A DNA stretch of 18,181 nt from Euryarchaeota archaeon UBA59. GTDB taxonomy: Archaea; Thermoplasmatota; Poseidoniia; Poseidoniales; Thalassarchaeaceae. The DNA is taken from NCBI GenBank assembly GCA_002505495.1, contig DAVI01000060.1, positions 7,117-25,297 on the forward strand. The letters are read 5' to 3'. Position numbers and translations under genes: made by a program. Below are positions 8,020 to 14,180 of the stretch, one piece after another (the stretch's first letter is position 1; the number at the start of each line of letters is the position of its first letter). The notes under the pieces were generated by a model. That model saw only the letters and a list, made by a program, of their open reading frames with translations, had not been told where the DNA came from and searched no databases.

Positions 8020-8032
8020 CCCTGCTGGTCAG
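8016..8032. terminator. Hairpin between convergent truD and aEF-1beta stops
   Basis: CTGACC (8016-8021) and GGTCAG (8027-8032) form a 6-bp stem with the loop CTGCT. The TGA of truD (8017-8019) lies within the left arm, and the aEF-1beta stop begins at 8036-8038. Being symmetric, it could protect or end both convergent transcripts. There is no strong T-tract, so true termination activity is uncertain. Confidence 0.4.
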
Positions 8033-8035
8033 AAT

Positions 8036-8308
8036 TCACATCAAGCGCCCAATTTCAATGACTTGGATTTCTCCAACGCCATCGATGGCTCGTATGGCGT
8101 CCTCAAATGCATCGACTGTGCCGTCGCCTTCCGCTATAACGCAGAACGCCTCGACGAACATCAATCCGTAAGCGAGAGGTTTTGTCTCAACAGTGTGGAC
8201 TGCGCCAACCTCGCTTGTCATGTCGCTGATACTAGATGCGATGTTGTCAGCCGATACATCAGAGTCTGGATCACACATTATTTTGTAACGAACTCCAACT
8301 TCTCCCAT
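8036..8308 (-). CDS. Translation elongation factor aEF-1 beta
   Basis: Archaeal EF-1B, the nucleotide-exchange factor that reloads aEF-1A with GTP during translation. It is 90 residues, the usual length for the archaeal form, which consists of just the C-terminal exchange domain of the eukaryotic subunit. The ferredoxin-like alternation of strands and helices is evident: VGVRYKIMCDPDSD at the N-terminus, PLAYGLMFVEAFCVIAEG in the middle (about 44-61), and GVGEIQVIEIGRLM at the end, matching the family's PIAFGL and V-E-V-x-x-x-x-R/L endings. The ATG at 8306-8308 has a GAGGTGA ribosome-binding site that overlaps the stop codon of the zinc-ribbon gene 9 bases upstream. This pairing of a zinc ribbon with aEF-1beta recurs in euryarchaea and supports both calls. 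Confidence 0.92.
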   Translation of the reverse strand: MGEVGVRYKIMCDPDSDVSADNIASSISDMTSEVGAVHTVETKPLAYGLMFVEAFCVIAEGDGTVDAFEDAIRAIDGVGEIQVIEIGRLM

Positions 8309-8317
8309 CGAATCACC

Positions 8318-8485
8318 TCAGGGTCCTTGGAAGCCACAGCCGACACAGATGTATGGCACACCCTGGTTCCGACAGCGCTCACTTCTTCCGATGGGCTCGC
8401 TGCACTTTGGGCAGGGAAATGAGGTGCTCCTTCTCTCGACGAGAGGGATTCCGGACGCGCTGCAAACTGTCGCTCTCTTGCTCAC
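8318..8485 (-). CDS. Small zinc-ribbon RNA-binding/translation protein
   Basis: A protein of 55 residues of the small archaeal zinc-ribbon family that commonly sits beside aEF-1beta (the HVO_2753-type family). Visible ligands are CPKC (residues 24-27), a single Cys in ERC just after, and CVGC close to the C-terminus, which ends in the family hallmark CGFQGP. The usual first C-x-x-C is altered to CSAS, leaving C8 with a serine in the second place; the first site may therefore bind zinc poorly or use another ligand. The start chosen is the GTG at 8483-8485 because homologues begin shortly before the first cysteine and GGTGG lies a few bases upstream; a GTG at 8515 would add ten residues. It is coupled to aEF-1beta. 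Confidence 0.8.
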   Translation of the reverse strand: MSKRATVCSASGIPLVERRSTSFPCPKCSEPIGRSERCRNQGVPYICVGCGFQGP

Positions 8486-8536
8486 TGTGTACCACCGAAC
8501 GAGTCGGCGACCCACCGCCCCCTTTTGATGCTTGCT

Positions 8537-8554
8537 AACCCCCTACCGGGGGTT
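8537..8554. repeat. Perfect hairpin between OB-fold and zinc-ribbon genes
   Basis: AACCCCC (8537-8543) and GGGGGTT (8548-8554) flank the loop TACC. It sits seven bases after the OB-fold stop on the minus strand, upstream of the zinc ribbon. It may attenuate or separate the two transcripts, or mark an RNA processing site. It is the fourth GC hairpin in the window with a TAC-containing loop. Confidence 0.5.
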
Positions 8555-8560
8555 GGTGCC

Positions 8561-8965
8561 TCAACTCGAGAGAACTTCAAGCGTTCCGCACCTGCCACTG
8601 CTGACCACCAACTCGCCGTGGTTACGACGGCACCAACCGTTCAGCACACGGACCACATCTCCGGTGCGCACTTGGTCGACCTCGTCGCCCCAGAGCACCA
8701 ATCCGACGACTCCGGTCTCGTCTCGGCCACACGCTGCGGCGACCGCCCCCTCGAAGTTTGGACTCTTGACCATGCGCCGCGGGTAACGGCGAAGAACGAG
8801 CAACTCGAGCCGTTCAACCGGCCTGCCAGCACCTAGCTGGTTCACCAGTTGCCTCTCTGGCAACACTAAGGACGGCAAGCCCCCAAAGGCGTGGCGAAGA
8901 ATAGCAACTCGCCTCTCATCTCTCTCATTTTCCATTGTTCGTTGTTGTTCAACTGCTTGACTCAT
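8561..8965 (-). CDS. OB-fold nucleic-acid-binding protein
   Basis: Protein of 134 residues whose C-terminal half looks like a single OB-fold of the RPA/SSB type. GVVGLVLWGDEVDQVRTGDVVRVLNG (about residues 85-110) has the family's strand, the L-W-G-D-E turn, and the V-R-x-G-D-V-V-x-V strand; GELVVSSGRCGTLEVL (about 117-132) gives the last strands. Similar single-OB proteins in archaea bind single-stranded DNA or RNA. The N-terminal 50 residues are charged and not assigned. The ATG at 8963-8965 has GAGAGGT directly upstream, with unusually tight spacing; a second ATG ten codons in (8935) has no such site. It lies between rlmE and the zinc ribbon, so an RNA-linked role is plausible. The fold assignment is by pattern only. 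Confidence 0.75.
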   Translation of the reverse strand: MSQAVEQQRTMENERDERRVAILRHAFGGLPSLVLPERQLVNQLGAGRPVERLELLVLRRYPRRMVKSPNFEGAVAAACGRDETGVVGLVLWGDEVDQVRTGDVVRVLNGWCRRNHGELVVSSGRCGTLEVLSS

Positions 8966-9029
8966 GACCTCTCATAATCGGGTTCGGGGTAGAAGGGTTT
9001 CCGCCGGGGTCAACGAAAAGTGAATCTCG

Positions 9030-9042
9030 GGGGCTACGCCCC
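9030..9042. repeat. Perfect GC hairpin with TAC loop
   Basis: GGGGC and GCCCC flank a TAC loop. It lies in the 139-base gap after rlmE and before the OB-fold gene on the minus strand. Apart from this hairpin nothing gene-like was seen in the gap. It might terminate rlmE or sit near the OB-fold gene promoter. Confidence 0.45.
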
Positions 9043-9104
9043 GCCAACTGAAACTGGTCTTCATCTCCCGAGAGAGAATCCACTAACGGTCGTCGGCGCC
9101 GGCG

Positions 9105-9860
9105 TCACTCATCGTCACGAGCCGCGCGGTGCACCGTGAAACCGACTTTTCCTGCTGCCTCTATCTCATCTTCGTCCTCGGTGAGAATACCAGATTCAAC
9201 CATCGTGCGTTGTACAAATTCAGCCACTGTTTCTTTTGGCCCGAATCCGCGCGCTCGGGGAAGTTTGTTGATACAAACCAGAAAGGTCTCGGAGGAGGAG
9301 TTTCGGGAAGCTTCGGGAGAGTATCTTTGGACTTTCGAAAAACGCCCTTTCGCAGCCTCTATGACTCCCTCGATGCCACGCCCTTGGAAGATTTTTGTGA
9401 CGAAAGAACCGCCGGGATTCAAAATTGTAAAGGAGAAGTCCATTACAGCGCACACGAGGTCTATAGAGATGGCTTGGTCTCTCTCGTACTGGCCTGTCAG
9501 TGAAGGTGATATGTCCGAGACGATTGAGTGAATAGGCGAGCCTTCTAGCATCTCCATAATCAGATCCTGAGTCTGTTTTCCGGTTATATCTCCGACCACC
9601 AATTCAACTCCATCAATCGGCGCACATGGCTCTAGGTCCACCCCGATGACTCGCCCCTCATAGCCGGTGACTTCTACCGCCACCTGAGACCATCCCCCGG
9701 GGTGACATCCGACGTCGATGACGGTGTCACCCGCGCGCATCAGTTCGAAGCGCTTCTGAATCTGCAGCAACTTGAAGGCTGAACGGGCGCGGTAGCCAGA
9801 AGACTTGGCGTCTCGGCGCCACGGGTCGCGGCGGTGCTCACTGTACCAACGCTTGCTCAT
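9105..9860 (-). CDS. rlmE: 23S rRNA 2'-O-methyltransferase RlmE/FtsJ family
   Basis: S-adenosylmethionine-dependent 2'-O-methyltransferase of the FtsJ/RlmE family, which methylates a ribose in 23S rRNA helix 92 in bacteria; archaeal members may act on rRNA or tRNA. The protein is 251 residues, longer than the bacterial enzyme, with a C-terminal acidic extension. The catalytic K-D-K-E set is visible as K30 (SAFKL), D116 (SDISP), K156 (FVTKIFQG) and E191 (SSETF). Motif I is DVGCHPGGWSQ (49-59), where DLGAAPGGWSQ is usual, so two alanines are replaced by Cys-His. The ATG at 9858-9860 gives the standard N-terminus SKRW...; longer in-frame starts run into the divergent gene. It is divergent from the thioredoxin-like gene, with only 55 bases between the starts. 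Confidence 0.92.
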   Translation of the reverse strand: MSKRWYSEHRRDPWRRDAKSSGYRARSAFKLLQIQKRFELMRAGDTVIDVGCHPGGWSQVAVEVTGYEGRVIGVDLEPCAPIDGVELVVGDITGKQTQDLIMEMLEGSPIHSIVSDISPSLTGQYERDQAISIDLVCAVMDFSFTILNPGGSFVTKIFQGRGIEGVIEAAKGRFSKVQRYSPEASRNSSSETFLVCINKLPRARGFGPKETVAEFVQRTMVESGILTEDEDEIEAAGKVGFTVHRAARDDE

Positions 9861-9881
9861 TGAGACGCCCCCGCCGCCGGG

Positions 9882-9890
9882 AATATGTAA
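9882..9890. promoter_or_regulatory. Shared TATA-like island between divergent rlmE and thioredoxin-like genes
   Basis: AATATGTAA is the only AT-rich stretch in the 55-base gap. Its centre is about 26 bases from the rlmE start and 30 from the thioredoxin-like start at 9916, the distance expected from an archaeal TATA box to a leaderless start in each direction. The match to the consensus is modest. Confidence 0.4.
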
Positions 9891-9915
9891 AGGGGCCGCG
9901 TGCGAGGCGATGTAC

Positions 9916-10947
9916 ATGGCTGCCAGACGCCTGCTCGTTCTACTCGCGGTTTACGGCATGCTGCTTGCCAGTCTAGGGAATGGTGGCGCTCAATCCTCGA
10001 CTGAATGGTGGCAAGACGACGAAGGGCTGTCTGCAACGGGTGGTGCCTCCGTGGTATTGCGGCAGGCGACCGCAACCTGGTGTGAGGTCTGCAAGGTCTC
10101 TGACCCAATCATCATCGATTTCGCTGAATCGAAGGGAACTAACATCGTGCGAATCGCAATACACCCACAGGACGGCATAGACCCGCTCGGTACCTCGATG
10201 AGTACCCGACAGGCCTGGTTATTGGCTGACAGAGCGCCATCAGAACTTGAGTATCCAACAAGTTGGTTCGATGACACTGACGGATTAAGTGGGCAGTTGA
10301 GTGGAGAACAGTTGCAGCGCGAGATGTTGCGCGCTCAGGGGGCAAGGCAAACGGAATCTCTCTCGATGAGCATCGCAAGAATCTCGGAACCGGGATCCCC
10401 AGATTCCCACTACCTCGACATTGAGGTCTCAGGTTTTAGTTCGGAAGGAACCCTTAGTGTGTTCATCACTGAGGATTCGGTCGACATTGGGGATTTGGCT
10501 AACAACATGAACGGAATCAGAATCCATCAGGATGTATTGCGAGCTGGTTTCATCGTCAATGCCACGGCAGAGGAGATTGATTGGGGGGACCGTTTGATCT
10601 TCCAAGAACCGAATGTTGGGGTTGGTCAACGAAGTTGGGGATTTAACTTTGAGACGGAGGTGAGCCATCTCGGTTTGGAACTGTGGCTGAATCCTGAATG
10701 GAATGTCGAGAACCTGAATTTCATCATCATCCACGAAGCAGATGACGGCACTGTGCTCTCCGCCATGGCGCTTCCTGGAGAGAGGTCGACTGCCACCGGG
10801 GTGATTGGAACAACAACACTCGTCATCGGCGTCCTCGTGCTCGGCGGCCTGCTACTCGCGGTGCCGGCGACCTTCTGGGCTAAAGTTGCTGAAACTAGGT
10901 CGGCGGATGCCGATGCGCATCAGCAAAACGCGGAATCGGAGGAATAA
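9916..10947 (+). CDS. Secreted membrane-anchored thioredoxin-like protein (CEVC)
   Basis: Extracytoplasmic thioredoxin-fold protein of 343 residues. A signal peptide spans about residues 1-26 (AARR, a leucine-rich core, then NGGAQ). The thioredoxin domain follows, with ATATWCEVCK at residues 52-60; C56 and C59 are the only cysteines in the protein. A strand and helix pattern continues through NIVRIAIHPQDG and YPTSWFDD, the latter giving a Tyr-Pro-Thr in the cis-proline position. Residues about 150-290 form a second, beta-rich domain of unknown type. One TM helix (about 297-320) anchors it near the end, leaving a short charged tail inside. It is likely to oxidise or reduce exported proteins. 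ATG 9916 is preferred over ATG 9910 because GAGG then lies 8 bases upstream. It is not in the VKOR operon but lies about 1 kb away. Confidence 0.8.
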   Translation: MAARRLLVLLAVYGMLLASLGNGGAQSSTEWWQDDEGLSATGGASVVLRQATATWCEVCKVSDPIIIDFAESKGTNIVRIAIHPQDGIDPLGTSMSTRQAWLLADRAPSELEYPTSWFDDTDGLSGQLSGEQLQREMLRAQGARQTESLSMSIARISEPGSPDSHYLDIEVSGFSSEGTLSVFITEDSVDIGDLANNMNGIRIHQDVLRAGFIVNATAEEIDWGDRLIFQEPNVGVGQRSWGFNFETEVSHLGLELWLNPEWNVENLNFIIIHEADDGTVLSAMALPGERSTATGVIGTTTLVIGVLVLGGLLLAVPATFWAKVAETRSADADAHQQNAESEE

Positions 10948-10984
10948 CATTAATCGGCGCCGAAACGCAATCATTTGGTAAATC

Positions 10985-11033
10985 CCCCCGATAAACTGTT
11001 TCCGCCCATGCATCAGACGCATGATTTCGGGGG
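10985..11033. terminator. Nested hairpin downstream of thioredoxin-like gene
   Basis: Outer arms CCCCCG (10985-10990) and CGGGGG (11028-11033) enclose an inner stem CATGC (11007-11011) / GCATG (11019-11023). It is followed by CTTTATC on the plus strand, so it could end the thioredoxin-like transcript. The same T-rich bases form the TATA-like element of the next gene, so the two signals overlap. Confidence 0.35.
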
Positions 11034-11034
11034 C

Positions 11035-11042
11035 TTTATCAA
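11035..11042 (+). promoter_or_regulatory. TATA box of the 94-aa gene (leaderless-type promoter)
   Basis: TTTATCAA is centred about 28 bases before the ATG at 11066, and no ribosome-binding site precedes that ATG. This is the arrangement expected of an archaeal leaderless transcript starting at or next to the A of the start codon. Confidence 0.5.
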
Positions 11043-11065
11043 TAAGTAGTGCAATATTCTCACTA

Positions 11066-11350
11066 ATGGATGGACAACACGGACACCCGAAGCAGCCTGA
11101 TGAGACGCTGCAACCAATCCGCGAGTGGCTCATTGAGTACTATGTGGAGCGGGGGCAGGAAGCGCGGATGCACTGCCTTACCATCCTTCGTGGAAGGAAC
11201 GCGGATGAAGTGCAAGGGAGACTATACGCTGAGTTACGCGATAATTTCCCACTCGATGTGAAGTTGGAGGTCACCGTCACCAAGATGGTGCCAATCGACG
11301 AGGACACTGACGAGGGTCTGTTCGAGATTGACGGGGCATACCAGCCCTAG
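11066..11350 (+). CDS. Hypothetical 94-aa protein
   Basis: I do not recognise this protein. It is 94 residues, soluble, with no signal or membrane segment. The N-terminus is polar (DGQHGHPKQP), then come a predicted helix (residues about 14-28, LQPIREWLIEYYVERGQ), a strand (HCLTILRG), a helix (NADEVQGRLYAELRDNF) and a strand (VKLEVTVTKMV), giving a small alpha/beta fold that ends in an acidic stretch. The ATG at 11066 is chosen over an upstream start at 11021 because it sits at leaderless distance from a TATA box. Its TAG (11348-11350) overlaps, on the other strand, the TAG of the VKOR gene, both being read from a single CTAG. Confidence 0.7.
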   Translation: MDGQHGHPKQPDETLQPIREWLIEYYVERGQEARMHCLTILRGRNADEVQGRLYAELRDNFPLDVKLEVTVTKMVPIDEDTDEGLFEIDGAYQP

Positions 11351-11943
11351 ACATCCCAAAACCCGCCATCGTGTTGCTTTCGCAACAGGAAGAATGTGAC
11401 GAATGATGCGACTGCCGCAATGTGTGCCAAGGTGCAGAATGGGCAGATGATGGGGGCGTCATCGTGAAGGAAGAGCTCAACAGAGACGAGCCACGCAACC
11501 GGAATCAGACCAGCGCCGGAGAGGAGAGTTCCAAAGTCGAGCCAACTCCTATTCCAATCATTGTTTTCAAAGTCCATCAGCAACGAGAGAGAGATGAAAA
11601 AGAAGAGTGTGAAGGCTATTACTCCAACGAGCCCCCACTCCAATCCAATAATCGGCATCGTATTCCATTGATGGTCGCCAATCAAAGCACCGCAACCCGC
11701 CGAAGTACACGACTCAGTAGCACCGGTAGCAATCAGATCACTATGAATTATCATAGTCCAGGTCGAACCCATCAGGCCACCAAAGGTGAGAATGCAGAGG
11801 CCGAGCAGCATTCTGCGAGTATTCGACCAAGCCGCGACCTTGCTCAGACCAACCTTTCCTAGGAAATTAGAGCATTGCGGAATGCAGGGGACTATCCCTA
11901 CCACCAGAACTGCTCCGATGACATAGAGCATCGTGTCTACCAT
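11347..11943 (-). CDS. VKOR-family membrane disulfide-forming oxidoreductase
   Basis: Integral membrane protein of 198 residues of the vitamin K epoxide reductase family, which passes electrons from thioredoxin-like partners to a quinone and so makes disulfides outside the cell. TM helices fall at about residues 4-22, 44-66, 97-122, 138-160 and 171-187. The active-site pair is C167-P-F-C170, close to the quinone in homologues, and the loop cysteines C79 and C84 (ESCTSAGCG) are the shuttle pair that faces outwards. Three other cysteines (C20, C24, C50) are not part of the family core. The start codon directly abuts the stop of the upstream thioredoxin-fold gene (TGA|ATG), so translation is likely coupled. 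The quinone and partner are inferred from the family. Confidence 0.85.
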   Translation of the reverse strand: MVDTMLYVIGAVLVVGIVPCIPQCSNFLGKVGLSKVAAWSNTRRMLLGLCILTFGGLMGSTWTMIIHSDLIATGATESCTSAGCGALIGDHQWNTMPIIGLEWGLVGVIAFTLFFFISLSLLMDFENNDWNRSWLDFGTLLSGAGLIPVAWLVSVELFLHDDAPIICPFCTLAHIAAVASFVTFFLLRKQHDGGFWDV

Positions 11944-12642
11944 TCAGCCACCTCCACTGTTGTCGGTAAATAAGTTGTACATTGCTGTGGGAAGATCCTC
12001 CACGCCCATGTGTTGCCCCATGTTCCAAACGACATATCCACTCGGGTCTAGTATTACTGCGAATGGAGTTGAAGAGACATCCCAGTCCTGTCTCTCGCCA
12101 TTGTCCAAGTCCTCTAGGTAAACCCAAGGATGCGCATCACCGGGTCGAGTGTTGCAGTTATTGTTACTGTTGCAACCATCATAGTCACTCTTCTCCTGGA
12201 AGGCGGCGATTTCTTCCTTGCTGCTGACCCAGCCCGGATTACCGAGAGATATTGCGATTGTGACGAATTCAATTACTTGACTGTAAGAGTTGTACAACAT
12301 ACTCATCTCCTCACCTTCTGTCCAACAATGGCCACAATCAGTATCAATGAATTGAATCAAGATGTACTTGCCTGGAAGTCCTAGTTCCCAATCTCTGTCT
12401 ATGTTGTCATACAGGACATATTCATCGTCCCAGTCTCCCCCAGGCAAGTGGGATGGCGCAGTAATGTTAGGTGCGAACTTGCCTTCACTCGGGCCAATAT
12501 CCACAGGTGTGGAATTAACTACGAAAAGAGCAAGCATGACTGTTAATACGGCCATTACGCCAAACCCACCGTACAGGCGCGCGTCTCCATTCTCATCAAT
12601 ATCTAGCGCCCGCGCGCGTCGTGCCTTTCCAGAACTATTCAT
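11944..12642 (-). CDS. Membrane-anchored thioredoxin-fold protein (CGHC), VKOR partner
   Basis: Protein of 232 residues with an N-terminal cytoplasmic stub rich in arginine, one TM helix at about 24-43, then an outward-facing TlpA/thioredoxin-like domain. The redox motif is C103-G-H-C106, the same as in eukaryotic protein disulfide isomerase and typical of an oxidising or isomerising site. The cis-proline is P193 in SSTPFAVILDPSGYVVW. A second cysteine pair, C157 and C163, lies in an asparagine-rich insertion (CNSNNNC). It is sandwiched between the epimerase and VKOR: its ATG lies inside the last codons of the epimerase (8-base overlap) and its TGA touches the VKOR ATG. This tight packing strongly suggests that it is the substrate-facing partner of VKOR. 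Direction of electron flow is inferred. Confidence 0.87.
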   Translation of the reverse strand: MNSSGKARRARALDIDENGDARLYGGFGVMAVLTVMLALFVVNSTPVDIGPSEGKFAPNITAPSHLPGGDWDDEYVLYDNIDRDWELGLPGKYILIQFIDTDCGHCWTEGEEMSMLYNSYSQVIEFVTIAISLGNPGWVSSKEEIAAFQEKSDYDGCNSNNNCNTRPGDAHPWVYLEDLDNGERQDWDVSSTPFAVILDPSGYVVWNMGQHMGVEDLPTAMYNLFTDNSGGG

Positions 12643-13579
12643 CTAATCCAATCTCCTTCATCAGTATCTGCGTGGTGTGTCGCACCGCGCCTTCGGAATC
12701 GTAACTAGCAACATAACCCTCTGCGTTCATGCGACTGGGGTCGAGCATCGCCTTGGGGACATCCCCGGCCCACCCGCGGTCGCCGCCGGTGTACTCGATG
12801 CTCACATCAGCGAGTCCCGACTCTTCGACGACGATCTCCGCAATCCGTCGAACAGAACAGGTGTCGTTGCTGCCGAGGTTGTAGCAATTGACCGCTTCGT
12901 CAGTGTTGGCCACGAGATGGATCATCGCCGCAGCACAATCGCGCACCTCCATGTACGACTTCTCTTGACGGCCGTTCCCCAATACCTCAAGCCTTCCGGG
13001 ATCCGCCCGGAGTTTGTGGATGAAGTCAAAGATGACGCCGTGGGTTCCGCGTGCGCCGACGATGTTGGCAAACCGGAAGAGCCACGCCTGCAGCCCGAAG
13101 GTACCCACCCAAGAGGTGATGAGGGCCTCGGAGCCCAATTTGGAAGCCCCATAGAGAGAGATGGGGAAGAGAGGGCCGTAGTCTTCTGGAGTCGGCATTA
13201 CTTCAGCCTCACCATAGACGACCGAGGAGGAGGCGAAGGCGATTTGCTTGACTCCTCCGAGCCGCATTGCCTCAAGCACGTTGTAGGTTGCCACCGTACC
13301 CTGTCTGAGGTCAGTATCCGTGATGCTGGTACCCAATCTTATGTCGGGGTTAGCTGCCAGATGGTAGACGATGTCTATGCCTTCCATGGCGCCGGTCACT
13401 GACTCAAGGTCTAGCAGGTCTCCCTCGATGAGAATGACAGCATCTCCGTGGTGTGAGAGGAAGTCACGGCGTCCTGACGAGAGGTTGTCGAATACGCTCA
13501 CTTGGTGGTCCGCTTCGAGTAGGAGGTCGACGAGATGGGAGCCGACGAAACCGGCCCCTCCTGTTACTAGACAGTGCAT
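12635..13579 (-). CDS. NAD-dependent sugar-nucleotide epimerase/dehydratase (GalE-like)
   Basis: Extended short-chain dehydrogenase/reductase of 314 residues. The N-terminal NAD-binding motif is LVTGGAGFVGSHL (residues 4-16), D31 follows strand 2 (VFDNLSSGRRDF), and the catalytic set is visible: the serines at 117-119 (ASSSVVYG), Y143 and K147 in SLYGASK. The C-terminal substrate-binding half includes RFANIVGARGTHG. Relatives act as UDP-glucose 4-epimerases, UDP-GlcNAc epimerases or UDP-glucuronate enzymes; the substrate cannot be fixed here. The start ATG at 13577-13579 directly begins the family N-terminus; the longer open frame upstream has no homology and is rejected. It is first in a three-gene operon with the CGHC thioredoxin and VKOR, which suggests that sugar-nucleotide supply and disulfide formation serve the same exported proteins or surface layer. 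Confidence 0.9.
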   Translation of the reverse strand: MHCLVTGGAGFVGSHLVDLLLEADHQVSVFDNLSSGRRDFLSHHGDAVILIEGDLLDLESVTGAMEGIDIVYHLAANPDIRLGTSITDTDLRQGTVATYNVLEAMRLGGVKQIAFASSSVVYGEAEVMPTPEDYGPLFPISLYGASKLGSEALITSWVGTFGLQAWLFRFANIVGARGTHGVIFDFIHKLRADPGRLEVLGNGRQEKSYMEVRDCAAAMIHLVANTDEAVNCYNLGSNDTCSVRRIAEIVVEESGLADVSIEYTGGDRGWAGDVPKAMLDPSRMNAEGYVASYDSEGAVRHTTQILMKEIGLDE

Positions 13580-13866
13580 GGCGAGCCGGGCGACCCTGCT
13601 CTCAGTCTTGACCGTTGCGCGTACGCATAAGAAGAAAGAAAACTTGGTTTTCAGCCGTTCCGACCGTCTCATGCGGAAAATGAACTGCAGATGTAGGGAT
13701 TTCAGTTTCAGTTTCTCTCCCGCAGGGAGGTCATCGAATGAACATTCACTTTCCTCCACCCCCGGAAGAAAAGGTGGTAGTCCGCCGCCGCTGACTGGTT
13801 GAGGTTGGTGCAGCACCGGAACGAACTAATTCGAGAAGATGTGGGCGCCACGGAGATTGAAAAAAA
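13580..13866. other. Divergent intergenic region with TTTCAG repeats
   Basis: About 287 bases between the divergent epimerase operon and the 86-aa gene. No gene is supported; open frames across it belong to the readthrough of neighbours. It holds a short tandem run TTTCAG-TTTCAG-TTTCTC at 13700-13717, another TTTCAG at 13648-13653, and an AT-rich stretch around 13628-13650. These may be regulator sites, but no named operator is recognised. A GGAG at 13852-13855 serves the 86-aa gene. Confidence 0.4.
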
Positions 13867-14127
13867 ATGAGCAAGAATGCAAAGAACCAGAATGAGAACG
13901 AAGAGAGCGGTGCCGAACAGACGCTGCTCGTTGGATATGTCCGCAAGAGCAATGCCGGTGGGGCACTGAAAGTGTCCATCAACACCAGTGCGATGGCGGA
14001 CTGTTCCACCTACACAACAAGTGACGGACAGACCTACATCCCGTTGGTCATCAGCTTGAATGCCCTGCGCAAGGTGCTGGACGGCGAGCGAACAGTCACC
14101 ACAGTAAGCCAGTTCGTTGAGAACTGA
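13867..14127 (+). CDS. Small 86-aa conserved-looking protein of unknown function
   Basis: I do not recognise the family. The first 18 residues are polar and acidic (SKNAKNQNENEESGAEQ), as in a flexible tail. A compact beta-rich body follows: TLLVGYVRKSNAGGALKVSI (about 19-38), a middle TYTTSDGQTYIPLVISL (about 48-64), then LRKVLDGERTVTTVSQF. The pattern of short strands with glycine turns suggests a small beta-barrel or swapped-hairpin fold of the kind found in nucleic-acid-binding or regulatory proteins, but this is a guess. The ATG at 13867 has GGAG about 12 bases upstream and is the end of an eight-A run. A strong hairpin follows 53 bases after the stop, so it is likely a single-gene transcript. 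Confidence 0.75.
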   Translation: MSKNAKNQNENEESGAEQTLLVGYVRKSNAGGALKVSINTSAMADCSTYTTSDGQTYIPLVISLNALRKVLDGERTVTTVSQFVEN

Positions 14128-14180
14128 GATCACACCGTCATCACAACCAGCCAGTTCTAGAACTGATTTTCGAACACGCT

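Noticed and set aside
13580..13816. N-terminal extension of the epimerase to 13816
   Set aside because: The family starts at the NAD-binding motif, which begins four residues after the ATG at 13579; the extension has no homology and would overlap control sequence.
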